Source: Phycisphaerae bacterium
GTDB lineage: Bacteria; Planctomycetota; Phycisphaerae; Phycisphaerales; UBA1924
Direction of reading: 5' to 3'
Assembly: GCA_030429705.1 (NCBI GenBank)
Contig: JAUIES010000001.1
Span: 992,001 to 1,056,000 of the forward strand
Length of the DNA stretch: 64,000 nt
Shown: one piece after another, positions 36,992 through 48,278 of the stretch
Numbering within the stretch: the stretch's first letter is position 1
How the letters are laid out: the number at the start of each line of letters is the position of its first letter
Translations under genes and position numbers: made by a program
Notes under the pieces: generated by a model
The model's input: the letters and a program-made list of their open reading frames with translations, nothing else
What the model was told of the DNA's origin: nothing
Database searches by the model: none

Positions 36992-37843
36992 TCAGGTCGA
37001 GATATCTGCAGCGTGAGGCGCGGCTGAACATCCTTCGTGAATCTCCACCGGGCCTGCGATCCCAAGCGACTCGGTTTCGGTGAAGAAGCGTTTGATCGCC
37101 TGTCGCTCGCGCTCACCAAACGAATAGCGGAGCCGATGACCGAGATACTCGCGCGCCAGGTCATGAGGCCAATTGTGTGCATCCGCGCGCGCCGAGACAA
37201 GCCAGTCAATGCGGGCGAGGTTGCGCAGGCGTTGTCGTTCGAGCAAGGCTGCCACTTCGCACATCGCGGAACCATGTGCGTCTTCGAGTCGGCACATCCA
37301 GGTTGCATACACGAACGGCAGGCCTGTGAGATCGAACCACGCCTGTCCGAGGTCGATCTGATGGGGATACCGAATGGAGGGCGGGCTCGCGTTCACCACT
37401 TTGTCGCCAATGAGCAAGACTGCTTCCGGCCAAGGGTCTGATTGTCCGTTGGCGACACCTTCGCGAGCATCGAAGTCGACGATATCAGGATTGATCCCGT
37501 GAACTTTGGCGAGGATGATGCGCGCGAGTGCGACGGAGGTGTGGCTGTCCGTATCGACCGCAAGCGTCCGAATATCCGCAGGAGGAACTTTCGAAAAAAG
37601 CCGAACGGTCAGCGTCGGCCCTTCGCACCCGATCATCCCAACCGGCAGGATGGCAAAGGGGACTTTCGTCGCTGCGAGATCGATGAGCGACACCAGTCCG
37701 ATATCGATTTCATTTTGTTCGAGCATTGAGCCGATGTGAGACGGAACCGCTGATGTGAGATTCATCTGGCTGAACGCTTCCAACCCCTCTACTAGTGGTA
37801 GAGCGTTGAAATACCGAACGATACCCAATCGTAAATTGTGCAT
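36992..37843 (-). CDS. mqnA: Chorismate dehydratase MqnA (futalosine pathway)
   Basis: MqnA dehydrates chorismate to 3-enolpyruvyl-benzoate, the first step of the futalosine route to menaquinone. The 283-residue product shows the family start LRLGIVRYFNALPLVEGL, the VPSHIGSMLEQNEIDIGLVSLIDLA-type region, the VDTDSHTSVALARIIL motif and LLIGDKVV, as in periplasmic-binding-like folds. I chose the ATG at 37843; the frame is open to 37879. It ends 18 bases before the sigma-like gene, so the two are probably co-transcribed. Other mqn genes are not in the window. Confidence 0.9.
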   Translation of the reverse strand: MHNLRLGIVRYFNALPLVEGLEAFSQMNLTSAVPSHIGSMLEQNEIDIGLVSLIDLAATKVPFAILPVGMIGCEGPTLTVRLFSKVPPADIRTLAVDTDSHTSVALARIILAKVHGINPDIVDFDAREGVANGQSDPWPEAVLLIGDKVVNASPPSIRYPHQIDLGQAWFDLTGLPFVYATWMCRLEDAHGSAMCEVAALLERQRLRNLARIDWLVSARADAHNWPHDLAREYLGHRLRYSFGERERQAIKRFFTETESLGIAGPVEIHEGCSAAPHAADIST

Positions 37844-38416
37844 ATAGCGACTGTAGGTAAGAAAACCGAGGTGTGGCATCGCCCGAACCGGACAGTCGAG
37901 ACGATCGAAACATCCCCTCTAATTTGCCGTCAGGTCCACAAATCGGTGGTCAACGACTAAATAGGGTGTATTTTCCTAGTGCGCGGGTTCTGAATTGGCC
38001 ATCGCCGATTCCGGGCCGCGCACCGACAATTGGGTAGTTCACCACCGTTGAGCATCATCTGGTCGGCCCAAACCGGCCGGTTGGCTGACACAGCGGTTGA
38101 GCGCGTTGTTCGCTTGATCGTTCATTTGATGTATGCCAGACGCTGTGATGTGACCTACCCACCCGGCGTCGGGCTGCGCCACGGCCCGGCGTCGCTTCGT
38201 TTTGTAGCGAAATCGAATCGACCCGCTCACGCCATCGCCACGAATTGAACACAAGTGTGATGACAACTTACAACTGACCAACTCTCAACGACCGGATGAT
38301 CACTTCATTACGAGGCGTGCGATACGCTCCCTGCGTGGTACGCTGTCCGTTTGCTTGATGTGACCGGCACACGCGACCGGTCCGTTTTCGAAGGTTCGCA
38401 ATGTCAGGAGATCGTC
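37844..38416. other. Intergenic region between mqnA and acs
   Basis: About 570 bases between divergent genes. Short frames exist on both strands (for example 38030-38248 plus and 38039-38281 minus) but neither has a ribosome binding site or a recognisable product. I saw no clear hairpin terminator or tRNA. The stretch 37910-38000 is AT-richer and is the likely promoter area for one or both genes. Confidence 0.4.
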
Positions 38417-40482
<2,066 letters not shown>

Positions 40483-40486
<4 letters not shown>

Positions 40487-41211
40487 AGATGATCCAGTTT
40501 CGACCAAGTTTGCCGAATCGCGGGTTCACGCTCATCGAACTTCTCGTGGTGATAGCCATCATTGCGCTGTTGATTGGCATTTTGCTCCCGGCTCTCGCCA
40601 AAGCGCGTGAGAGCGCAAAGCAAACCAAGTGCACAACACATCTGCGCACATTTGTGACGACCTCGAACATGTACGCCAATGACAATGAAGATCGTCTACC
40701 CGAACCGAACTGGGACATCGATGACGAGCACGGCTGGCTTTACTTCAAGAATGTGACCAAGACCTACGCTGCGGATCGTCGATTCGGTCCGACTACTGGT
40801 GTGTTGTGGCCGTACATCGGCGAAGGAACCTATGTCAAAGACGGGCTCGACCTGCAACTGGCGGAGGGGTATCACTGCCCATCGCACCGCGAGCCTTATG
40901 ACGGGCCGAGTGAAAAGACCACCAGTTATCTGATGAATGGCGCGGTTTCAGGATTCAGTCGGTCGCTGCCCGCCTATCGCATTTATGAGTTCCGCCCCAC
41001 TTCCGTCATTTTCTGGGAGACAGAGTTCGAAACCTGGAACGACGGGTCAAGTTACCCGACCGAAGGCATCACACGCCGACACGGACGAGGGGCGACCGTC
41101 GGCCTGGTGGACGGCGGTTGCACCTGGTTCCCACGAGGCGACTGGGATTCTGAACTGCAGCGCAGACCCGGCATGTTGTGGTGTTCACCGGGTTCAGTGA
41201 ACGGCGGCTGA
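40483..41211 (+). CDS. Prepilin-type (type II secretion pseudopilin-like) protein
   Basis: A 242-residue protein with a type IV prepilin leader: a short basic start, then the peptidase site [23 protein letters not shown] with the glutamate at +5. It is of the planctomycete group with many such paralogues, with a globular domain (about 50-240) and an end that reads [16 protein letters not shown], close to the H-x9-DG type. No other secretion genes are adjacent, and the ATG overlaps the acs stop. The role may be in a type II-like secretion or surface structure. Confidence 0.85.
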
Positions 41212-41223
41212 GAGGCTGTCGAT

Positions 41224-42369
41224 TCAAGCAGCCAAGTCGCCGTGATCGTCACCCCAATCATCTTTGGGCAAGTGGCGATGATGTACATTGATGACCCGCG
41301 AGAGTTGCCGGCCGAACAATTCGCCGAGCACCTCGTTGGTGCGCTTGTCTTCCTGCGAGAATGGCGATTGACGATCGCGGAACGCTACGAGCACGGCAAG
41401 ACACTCGCCGGATTCATGACACGGCACCACCAGAGTCTCGCAGTCCTCAAGCCAATGCGATTCATCTTCAAGCCACGCCTGAGCATCGTCCGGGTCGCGC
41501 ATCCATACTGACTCGGTCTGATCCTCGAATCGAGGCGCGAGGACCGCCGCCAGATGATCGAGCATGACTTCGGCTTCATCTTTGGCCCGGTCGTAGTTCA
41601 CATACGCACCAAGTGAAAACTCGCCAGAACTGGACGGGAGGAAGATTGCGGCGTTGGTCGAGCCGATCTTGCTCAGGAGGTATTCGAGTGAAGTTCGGAG
41701 CAAGCATTCGAGATCGAGTTCCTGGCGCAGCAGGCTGTTGAGTTCGGTTGACATGCTGATGTCTTCAATCTGTCCTGACAGATCCTGGTACGCCTCGACG
41801 AGATCGGTGCAGAGTTCGCCAACATGTTGCGATACTTCCTGGCGAGCCGCGTTGAGTCGCAGACAAAGACCGCGCAGCCGAAGGGCGCGCCGCTCGCGCT
41901 TGCGAAGATGTTTGGCGCGGTCGAGTCCGTTGTTGACATGATCGAACAAAGCTGCCGAACTCATTCCGGTGGGCACCATGTCCACCGCGCCCGCGCGCAT
42001 CGCACACAACGCATCATCAAGCGTCGGGTGATCGGCAAGAATGATCGTCACCACGCCCGGCTCTGCAGATGAGCACACGCGGCAGAGATCGAACACCTCG
42101 GCATCGCCGATCGCCCGATCAATGATCAGCAGGTCGGCGACATTGCTATCGAGAAACCCGTGAGCCTCACTGATCGCTGAGACCAGGTGGACATCACAAT
42201 CTGTGTCAGCCAGAAATGCACTGAGGCGATCGCGAATCTGTCGGCGGCTTGAAACCACAACGATCTGCGCGTTGTTCTCGGTCGCGTTCTCCAGATCGGA
42301 AACCGACTCAGGTGTGAGTCCTACACACTCGGCTGAAGACTGCCCTGTTTGATCGCTGGACTTTCCCAT
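41224..42369 (-). CDS. Degenerate-receiver plus GAF domain protein
   Basis: A 381-residue signalling protein. The N-terminal part (about 34-150) has a receiver fold: QIVVVSSRRQIRDRL, DLLIIDRAIGDAEVF with the aspartate at the phosphoacceptor place, and TIILADHPTLDDAL. However, the acidic pair is replaced by two serines (VVVSSR), and the usual lysine is not seen (VDMVPTGMS), so it may not be phosphorylated normally. A coiled segment (150-200) leads to a GAF-like domain (about 205-365). No output domain is visible. It is the last gene of the cluster, 23 bases after the HDOD-kinase gene. Confidence 0.72.
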   Translation of the reverse strand: MGKSSDQTGQSSAECVGLTPESVSDLENATENNAQIVVVSSRRQIRDRLSAFLADTDCDVHLVSAISEAHGFLDSNVADLLIIDRAIGDAEVFDLCRVCSSAEPGVVTIILADHPTLDDALCAMRAGAVDMVPTGMSSAALFDHVNNGLDRAKHLRKRERRALRLRGLCLRLNAARQEVSQHVGELCTDLVEAYQDLSGQIEDISMSTELNSLLRQELDLECLLRTSLEYLLSKIGSTNAAIFLPSSSGEFSLGAYVNYDRAKDEAEVMLDHLAAVLAPRFEDQTESVWMRDPDDAQAWLEDESHWLEDCETLVVPCHESGECLAVLVAFRDRQSPFSQEDKRTNEVLGELFGRQLSRVINVHHRHLPKDDWGDDHGDLAA

Positions 42370-42392
42370 CGAGGCTCCCTCCTCAGAGACAC

Positions 42393-44642
42393 TTACGCTG
42401 CAGACGCAATGGATGGATCGAGGTTGAGTGCAATGCAGGCGGCCGTCCCACCGCCTTGTCTCGCTTCGACCCAGATTCTCCCGCCAAGCAACTCGATACC
42501 ACGCCTTGCCTTGGCGAGACCAAATCCGCGTTGGCGTCCCGCTGGCTTTTCGCTAAAGAACGGATCGAACGCGTGTCGCAAGGCTTTCTCGCTCAAACCA
42601 CACCCACGATCCTCGATACGAAAGTACAGTCGGCCAGCATCGGGGTCAGCATGAACACGCATCCGAACCTTCTCTGCGGAACACGCTTCATGCGCATTCA
42701 CAAACAGTTCTTCAAGCGCGTGCGCCAATAGTTTTCGGTCGGTCACCATCGATCCGGCTTCGGCATCAATCTCGACCTCGACTTCGATCGGATGACCAAT
42801 GCGATCCGTCGCGAGCGCCAGCGCATCGCGGACAACTTCCGTCGCGTCCGATAGTGCCAAAGTGGGCTCACTCATGCGAGCGAGCACATTGAGATCCGTT
42901 ATCAGATCACTGAGGTCCGCAGCAGAGGCAGCGATGGCTGCAGCGCAGCCACCCAGTTCGGTGCCTTCGAGTTTGGAGCACAACATCTGAGCGCGACCGT
43001 GTATCACCGCCAGCGGATTGTTCATTTCGTGCGCAGCCCCGGCGGTCATTTCTCCAAGCCGAGCCATTGAGGCTCGTTCGGCAAGTTCTGACTGCATCTC
43101 GCCGAGTGCCCTGTTCGCCGTTGCCAGATCATCTTCAAGACCTCGCGAACGATTGATGACGCTCGCTGCACGGACAGATGAAGCCCACACCGAACGCATC
43201 GGACCAAGATCGGTCCGCTCGTTCCACCCCGACAACTCGGCGTTGTGGATCAGAATAACCTCGATGTCGTCATCGATCGCGATCGGAAACACGCGCACGG
43301 ATTCAACTTCAGCAGCGCCATCAAAGAATGAATCGAGGCAAGGAAGCACAGAACTCGCAGCCACACCCATTCCACCGGATGGTCCGAGTATTTCACGCAA
43401 CCGCTGCTTCATAAGAGGCAGCGTGACCGCGTGTGGGTGCTCATCGTCGCAGGATGCCCCGGCGTGCATGAATCGACATGAACCGTCTGTGCTTGATCGC
43501 CATACGATGCCGCAGTATGTCGCTCCAAACAATGATGCTGCAGACCTGCGAATCGACGCGAGCGTCTTCTCCATGGGCTGCCCGCAATCGAGTTGATCAA
43601 GGAATGTCGCTGTGTATCGCGCGATCAACTCGCGTCGACGACCGGCCCGAGCTTGCTTTTCGAGTGACGCGTTGAGTGATCCAAGGCGTTGATTGGCTCG
43701 AGCGATCGCTTGAAGCAAGGCTTCAGGGGGTGTCTCAGAACCAAGCCCGATGATCGACTCTCGATCAACGATGTCTTCGAGCAAATGCTGGACGAGGTCG
43801 GGCAGTTTTGCAGCAGGGATGCTGGCAGCCTCGGCAAAACTGCCGATCGGTGCGTCCGCTGCAAAATCACCGCTCCAACCCAGATGGTGCTTTTGGCACC
43901 ACGCACTCGCGAGGGAGACTGTCGCAATCATGGATCGTGGAGCGGAACCTGGCACTGCTTCGAGTGGTTGGCCATTGAACCAGATGACATCGCGCAGCCA
44001 GTGGGGAAGCCCCCACCGATCCGCCAAGCGACGCCCGACGGTGTGGTGGTCAATCCCGAGAATCGCACGCTCGACAGAAGCACCCTTGGCATGTTTCTGC
44101 TCGGCGATCGCGAGTGCGCGGTCGTACGCCTGTGGCAGCACCATGTGTAACACCAGTTTGCCGAGACCGTGCAATAACCCGGCCAAGAAGGCCATGTCAG
44201 GCTCGACTTCTGGATCAGAACTTTCCTTCGCGAGCAGTTGAGAAGCGCACGCCACAGCGACTGCGTGTTTCCAGAATCCGTGATTGTCGAAACCCGTCTG
44301 CGTCGAAAGGTCCTGCGCACTCGACCGCACTTCAAACAAGTCGAGCACCTCGACACTGAGCACCGCAGAGCGAACGGTGTCGAGCCCGAGCAACATGATG
44401 GCTTGCTTGACCGATGTGATTCGATGACTCAGACCTAGATCGGCAGCACGCACGAGTTTTAACACGGTGGCTGACAGCGCAACATCGGTCTCGATCAGTT
44501 GCGCCACCTGCGCAAGGTCGACATCGTCAACATCAGTGACTTCAAGCAACCGCGCCGCAATCGGCGAAAGCGTGGGCAGGCGATCCACCTGCTGCAAGAT
44601 GGTTTCAATTTGTCGGGCGCGATCCGCCTGCCTGTCGGTCAT
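42393..44642 (-). CDS. HDOD domain-histidine kinase fusion
   Basis: A 749-residue protein with an unusual order. An HDOD domain (about 15-215) opens it (LPTLSPIAARLLEVTD, DVALSATVLKLVRAADLGL, AGLLHGLGKLVLHM), then a GAF-like region (about 330-480), a short coiled coil and a histidine kinase module. The H box is LGEMTAGAAHEMNNPLAVIHG near residue 537, the N box LEELFVNAHEAC, G1 IEDRGCGLS and G2 RGFGLAKARRGIELLGG. HDOD domains are usually found in regulators of the cell cycle, motility or c-di-GMP signalling. No membrane segments are seen, so it is soluble. It lies between two receiver-type proteins, likely partners. Confidence 0.85.
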   Translation of the reverse strand: MTDRQADRARQIETILQQVDRLPTLSPIAARLLEVTDVDDVDLAQVAQLIETDVALSATVLKLVRAADLGLSHRITSVKQAIMLLGLDTVRSAVLSVEVLDLFEVRSSAQDLSTQTGFDNHGFWKHAVAVACASQLLAKESSDPEVEPDMAFLAGLLHGLGKLVLHMVLPQAYDRALAIAEQKHAKGASVERAILGIDHHTVGRRLADRWGLPHWLRDVIWFNGQPLEAVPGSAPRSMIATVSLASAWCQKHHLGWSGDFAADAPIGSFAEAASIPAAKLPDLVQHLLEDIVDRESIIGLGSETPPEALLQAIARANQRLGSLNASLEKQARAGRRRELIARYTATFLDQLDCGQPMEKTLASIRRSAASLFGATYCGIVWRSSTDGSCRFMHAGASCDDEHPHAVTLPLMKQRLREILGPSGGMGVAASSVLPCLDSFFDGAAEVESVRVFPIAIDDDIEVILIHNAELSGWNERTDLGPMRSVWASSVRAASVINRSRGLEDDLATANRALGEMQSELAERASMARLGEMTAGAAHEMNNPLAVIHGRAQMLCSKLEGTELGGCAAAIAASAADLSDLITDLNVLARMSEPTLALSDATEVVRDALALATDRIGHPIEVEVEIDAEAGSMVTDRKLLAHALEELFVNAHEACSAEKVRMRVHADPDAGRLYFRIEDRGCGLSEKALRHAFDPFFSEKPAGRQRGFGLAKARRGIELLGGRIWVEARQGGGTAACIALNLDPSIASAA

Positions 44643-44654
44643 CGCACCCCCTCG

Positions 44655-45263
44655 TCAAACGGCTGGTGATTCAAGAAGGTCGTGGATTCGACTCGCGATG
44701 TCGTCAATGTCGAACGGCTTTTTGATGAAGTCATCCGCACCGGATTCGAGCAGCGCACGAATCTCCTGTTCGTCCACGACACCGCTGATAAACAGGATCT
44801 TGATATCGCGCGTCGACTCGCGGTTCTTGATGCGTTCGCACACAACATTGCCGTTGATATCAGGGAGCATGTAGTCGAGAATGATGACATGCGGCTTGAA
44901 TGACTCAGTCAACAGGCCGGCCTCGTAACCCGTAAGCGCTGTTTCCACCTCGAACTGACCGTCGCGCGTCAGGACATCAACGAGCAACCCGTTGATCGCT
45001 TCATCGTCATCGACAATCAAGACGCGCTTTCGACCCCCCTCGATCGAATCGAGCGGAATGCCATTGGTCTTCATGAACCGCATCAACTCGGCACGCGGTA
45101 TGCGGCGGAACTTCGACCCCGGAACGCGGAAACCGGTCAACCGTCCGCTGTCGAAGCACCGAATGATGGTCTGCTGACTCACCTTGCACACCTGGGCCGC
45201 TTCGCCGGTCGTAAAGACCTTTTTGTCGGCCCACTGGTTTTGCTTGGCTTCGCCGCTTGCCAT
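44655..45263 (-). CDS. Response regulator with N-terminal excisionase-like HTH domain
   Basis: About 202 residues. An N-terminal DNA-binding domain of the MerR/excisionase type lies within residues 16-65 (VFTTGEAAQVCKVSQQTIIR, then CFDSGRLTGFRVPGSKFRRI), and the receiver follows (about 78-195): RVLIVDDDEAINGLLV, VIILDYMLPDINGN and DDFIKKPFD. The order is the reverse of the usual receiver-then-output plan. I chose the ATG at 45263, just after GGAGG; the frame is open to 45353. It precedes the HDOD-kinase gene by 12 bases and is the likely phosphorylation target and DNA-binding output of the cluster. Confidence 0.85.
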   Translation of the reverse strand: MASGEAKQNQWADKKVFTTGEAAQVCKVSQQTIIRCFDSGRLTGFRVPGSKFRRIPRAELMRFMKTNGIPLDSIEGGRKRVLIVDDDEAINGLLVDVLTRDGQFEVETALTGYEAGLLTESFKPHVIILDYMLPDINGNVVCERIKNRESTRDIKILFISGVVDEQEIRALLESGADDFIKKPFDIDDIASRIHDLLESPAV

Positions 45264-45457
45264 CATGCCTCCATCTGCGTGTCGTCTCAAACGCCCGATC
45301 GATCCGCATCGACCGCCCAAAACCCCCAGATTCACGAGTGGATATCGGCGCAATGAGCAGGTGACTTCATTCGGTCAAGCTGTTGCCACACACATCGTGA
45401 CTTGTTGGCACCCGCGCGCACAAGACCCCCCTCACTTTGCGGAGAGACCTCTACAAT

Positions 45458-45474
45458 CCGTTTCACCGAAACGG
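45458..45474 (-). repeat. Hairpin 3' of tsaB
   Basis: A perfect 7-bp inverted repeat (CCGTTTC and GAAACGG) with a three-base loop lies three bases beyond the tsaB stop on the minus strand. There is no clear T run, so it may be an mRNA-stabilising hairpin or a weak terminator. Confidence 0.5.
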
Positions 45475-45477
45475 CTT

Positions 45478-46164
45478 CTATCGGACTGTTCGTTTTGCCC
45501 GCCAGCGTGTGACCGCTTCAGGTTCGCGTGCATACAGCGCCTGCGCCGGCCCACATGAATCGCGAGCGATTGATGCCTCCGCAACCGCAACAGCGTCATA
45601 AACAGGCCGTTCAACGACCACCCCCGCATCAAGTAATGCAGTGCGAATATCGTCTGGAAGAAACTGATCTGCGACCACGCCACGAACATTGGCGACTGCC
45701 AAGTTCTCAACCGCAACAACGCTTGCTTCGCCCTCAGGAAATGGATGCGACCACACACTTCGCCCTTTGACGGCCAGACACACAACGCAAGGCTGCGGGC
45801 AAGTCGCGCGTCGAATCAACGCTTCGGCGGTCGGCACGCCGATCACTTCCGCACTGCAGGTCGCCGCGATCACATTGGCAGTCGTCACAGCCACCCGTAG
45901 ACCCGTGTACCCGCCCGGTCCGATTGACACCGCAACGCGATCGATATCGGTTGGCTGCATGCCACAAGCCTTCAGAAGCCGATCAATCGCGGGCATCAGA
46001 TCATCATCGTGTCGCCCGGTCGGCCGTAACGACTCGACACCGATCGGTTGAACATCAACGCCGCCCGTGTGGCGAACCAGTGCAACGCCGGCGCTGGCGA
46101 CCGCGGAGTTACCCGCAGACGGGTTACTCGTTTCGATCGACAAAATGACATGTGCGGATGTCAC
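45478..46164 (-). CDS. tsaB: tRNA threonylcarbamoyladenosine biosynthesis protein TsaB
   Basis: TsaB is the non-catalytic partner of TsaD in making t6A at position 37 of ANN-reading tRNAs. The protein has the start ILSIETSNPSAGNSAVA (an ASKHA fold) and the family signature VAVSIGPGGYTGLRVAVTTA, and ends around QALYAREPEAV. I chose the GTG at 46164; a TTG at 46170 is also in frame. About 228 residues is normal. It sits alone on the minus strand, 127 bases downstream of the F/G/N-rich protein gene. TsaD and TsaE are not in the window. Confidence 0.9.
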   Translation of the reverse strand: MTSAHVILSIETSNPSAGNSAVASAGVALVRHTGGVDVQPIGVESLRPTGRHDDDLMPAIDRLLKACGMQPTDIDRVAVSIGPGGYTGLRVAVTTANVIAATCSAEVIGVPTAEALIRRATCPQPCVVCLAVKGRSVWSHPFPEGEASVVAVENLAVANVRGVVADQFLPDDIRTALLDAGVVVERPVYDAVAVAEASIARDSCGPAQALYAREPEAVTRWRAKRTVR

Positions 46165-46291
46165 AAGCAAGAATAGGTCTCAGCACACCCAGAACCACGG
46201 TCGATCACACTTCATCAATCGTCGCGCACAAAAAACGAGCGACCCTCACGATGGAGAATCGCCCGCGAAAAAATATGCAGTTGCAATCCGT

Positions 46292-46984
46292 TTACGCAGC
46301 CTGGGTGGTGCCGTTGCAGGTGGTGGCCCCCTGCGGATTGAAGCAGAAGAACGGGTTGAAAGCAGCGAACGGGTATGGGTACGCACCGTTGCCTTGCGGC
46401 GTAGTGGCCGACTGCTCGGTTGAGCCATTGGTTTCAGTCTGGGTCACCGGTGACTGGTTCCACCAGCCAAAGGGCACGCCTGCGAAAGGGACGCCGCCGA
46501 ACGGGAACGACTGATTCCATCCTGTAGCAGCACCAAAGGGACTAAAACCGCCCCAGTTGCTGGCGCCGAATGAAGGTGTCGTCCCGTTCCATGACTGACC
46601 TTGCCAGAAACCGGGGAAGCCGCCGAACGCACTGGGGGTGTTGAAGCCACCAAAGCCCGAGAAGCCGTTGGTGTTCCAGGGGGTGTTGCCGAAGAAACTG
46701 TTGTTCCAGTTGGTGCTGTTCCAGTCACCTGAGAACGGTGTTGCGTTTTGGTTGAATCCACCAAACGACGAGCCGGTGTTCCATGACGGTGATTGGTTCC
46801 AGTTGTTAAACCCGCTCCAGGGTGTGGTGGTGGTGTTCTGCCAATTCCAAGGCTGATTGTTCCAGTTGCCGGGGAACTGGCCGTATGTGTTGTTCTGTTG
46901 ATTCCATGGCTGGTTAAAGCCGTTAAACCCGTTGCTGGGCTGCGTGCCAAAACCATTGAAACCAGTTTGGGGGAAGAAGTTCAT
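46292..46984 (-). CDS. Low-complexity F/G/N/W-rich protein
   Basis: A 230-residue protein made almost wholly of Phe, Gly, Asn, Trp, Gln, Ser, Thr and Pro. Repeating FG, GF, NW and WN steps run from the start (FPQTGFNGFGTQPSNGFNGF) to about residue 190; the end is milder and has two cysteines near residues 215-223. There are almost no charged residues and no signal peptide or membrane helix. The ATG at 46984 has a GGAG site upstream. Such aromatic-Gly-Asn composition recalls FG-nucleoporin or prion-like phase-separating sequences, but this is similarity of composition only. No known family is recognised. Confidence 0.75.
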   Translation of the reverse strand: MNFFPQTGFNGFGTQPSNGFNGFNQPWNQQNNTYGQFPGNWNNQPWNWQNTTTTPWSGFNNWNQSPSWNTGSSFGGFNQNATPFSGDWNSTNWNNSFFGNTPWNTNGFSGFGGFNTPSAFGGFPGFWQGQSWNGTTPSFGASNWGGFSPFGAATGWNQSFPFGGVPFAGVPFGWWNQSPVTQTETNGSTEQSATTPQGNGAYPYPFAAFNPFFCFNPQGATTCNGTTQAA

Positions 46985-47209
46985 GGATCGATTCTCCGTT
47001 GCAAGACCGCTGACAGTCGGCCGGCATGCACCGTGCACCCCATGCGCCGATCGAGTCCGACCTCATGCTCGAAGCCGCTCTCTCGTGCGAACCCACTGTC
47101 CGTGGACTCAATGGATCGGCAGGCAAACACCCGACCTTCGCAAAAAGTCAGTATGCGTACAAATTCATTTGCACGGTCGGCAAGAAGTGCGCCCTTCGCA
47201 GCGAATGGC

Positions 47210-48175
47210 TTACGGGCATCCGGCGCTGAACTGTGACAGAAACGCCTGGACATCGAAGAAATCAAACACGCCGTCGTCGACAAAATTGGCTGCTTCGTTC
47301 TTGTTGGCGAAATGGTTCAAGAACAGCAGCACATCAAAGAAATCGAGTTTGCCGTCGAGATTGAGATCGGGTGCACATGGATCGACCATGGTCTCTTCAA
47401 TCCACGAAGCATACAGCGTGATCTTGGTCGCCCCATGCACATCGTCATAGTTCCCCAGCACCCCATCACCCGAGCCATCAAGACTTTCCTGAATGAATGA
47501 GGTCACCGCGACAACTTCCCAGCCGTTGCCTGTGTCGCGCATCACCGGCCCGCCGCTGTCATTGAACGCGCCCATACATTCGAGAGGCGTTTCAAAACCT
47601 GAGCCTGGCGCATCGAAATAGAACCCGATGTAGTGCAGGCCGATGCTGGTCAGATCCCATTCGACGGTGTTCGTCCCTGCGCGGAGTTGCTCCCCCCCAT
47701 GATCTGTCAGACCGACAAGCCCTGTACCGGTCCACCCGACCCCGGCGATATCGACGACATCGTCCAAACCCGCGTGCGATTGCGCAATCGGGATGGGTGC
47801 GATATCGTCTATCGGTGTCGTTAGTCGCATCAGAGCGATGTCATGGTTGTTATTCAGGTTGCCCGTCCAGAATGGATGAATGAAGACCTCCGCGACTTCG
47901 TGGTTCGATTCGCTGAGTACAAACACCCAGTCTTCGCTGTCGTCAGCAACATGGGCAGCCGTCAGTACCCACTGAGGGTCGACCAGCGTGCCCGTTCCCC
48001 GAAGGCTTCCCCCCGCCGTGCGCATCTGTCCAACCGCGTCTTATCGACTCTCTTGAGCACGCGCCAGATAGGCACTGTCCGCGACATCATGTCGGCGGAT
48101 GATGCCCAGTGACGAGCCGCACACCATCAACACACAAATGGAGCCGAGACCAACGCGCAGGCTTGCTTGTTTCAT
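47210..48175 (-). pseudogene. Trypsin-like protease with dockerin-like tail, interrupted by an in-frame TAA
   Basis: A full frame runs from an ATG at 48175 (with GAGGGG upstream) to the stop at 47210, broken only by TAA at 48041-48043, codon 45. The first 44 codons give a signal peptide (MKQASLRVGLGSICVLMVCG) and the pro-region start RRHDVADSAYLARAQESR. After the stop come DAVGQM and a trypsin domain: VLTAAHVADD, HDIALMRL and the serine motif FNDSGGPV. A two-repeat dockerin-like tail (DLNLDGKLDFFDVLLFLNHF and DDGVFDFFDVQAF) ends in AGCP. Re-initiation at the ATG at 48025 would yield a protease without a signal peptide. A single base change restores a sense codon, so decay is recent or it is a sequencing error. 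Confidence 0.75.
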
Positions 48176-48194
48176 GATTTCCCCTCTTCCATTG

Positions 48195-48227
48195 AAAAAC
48201 GCACCGTGGAACGAATCGCACGGTGCG
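48195..48227 (-). terminator. Intrinsic terminator of the PEP-CTERM gene
   Basis: On the minus strand a perfect 9-bp stem (CGCACCGTG with CACGGTGCG) and ten-base loop are followed at once by TTTTT. It lies about 50 bases after the stop of the PEP-CTERM gene and 20 bases before the start of the interrupted protease gene. Confidence 0.85.
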
Positions 48228-48278
48228 CGTTCAAGGATTCATACGAAGAGAAATCCGCCGTGGTTGCAGCCACCGCGT

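Noticed and set aside
38030-38248. Possible small gene of 72 codons in the mqnA-acs gap
   Set aside because: TTG start, no ribosome site, no recognisable product, and an equally long frame on the other strand.
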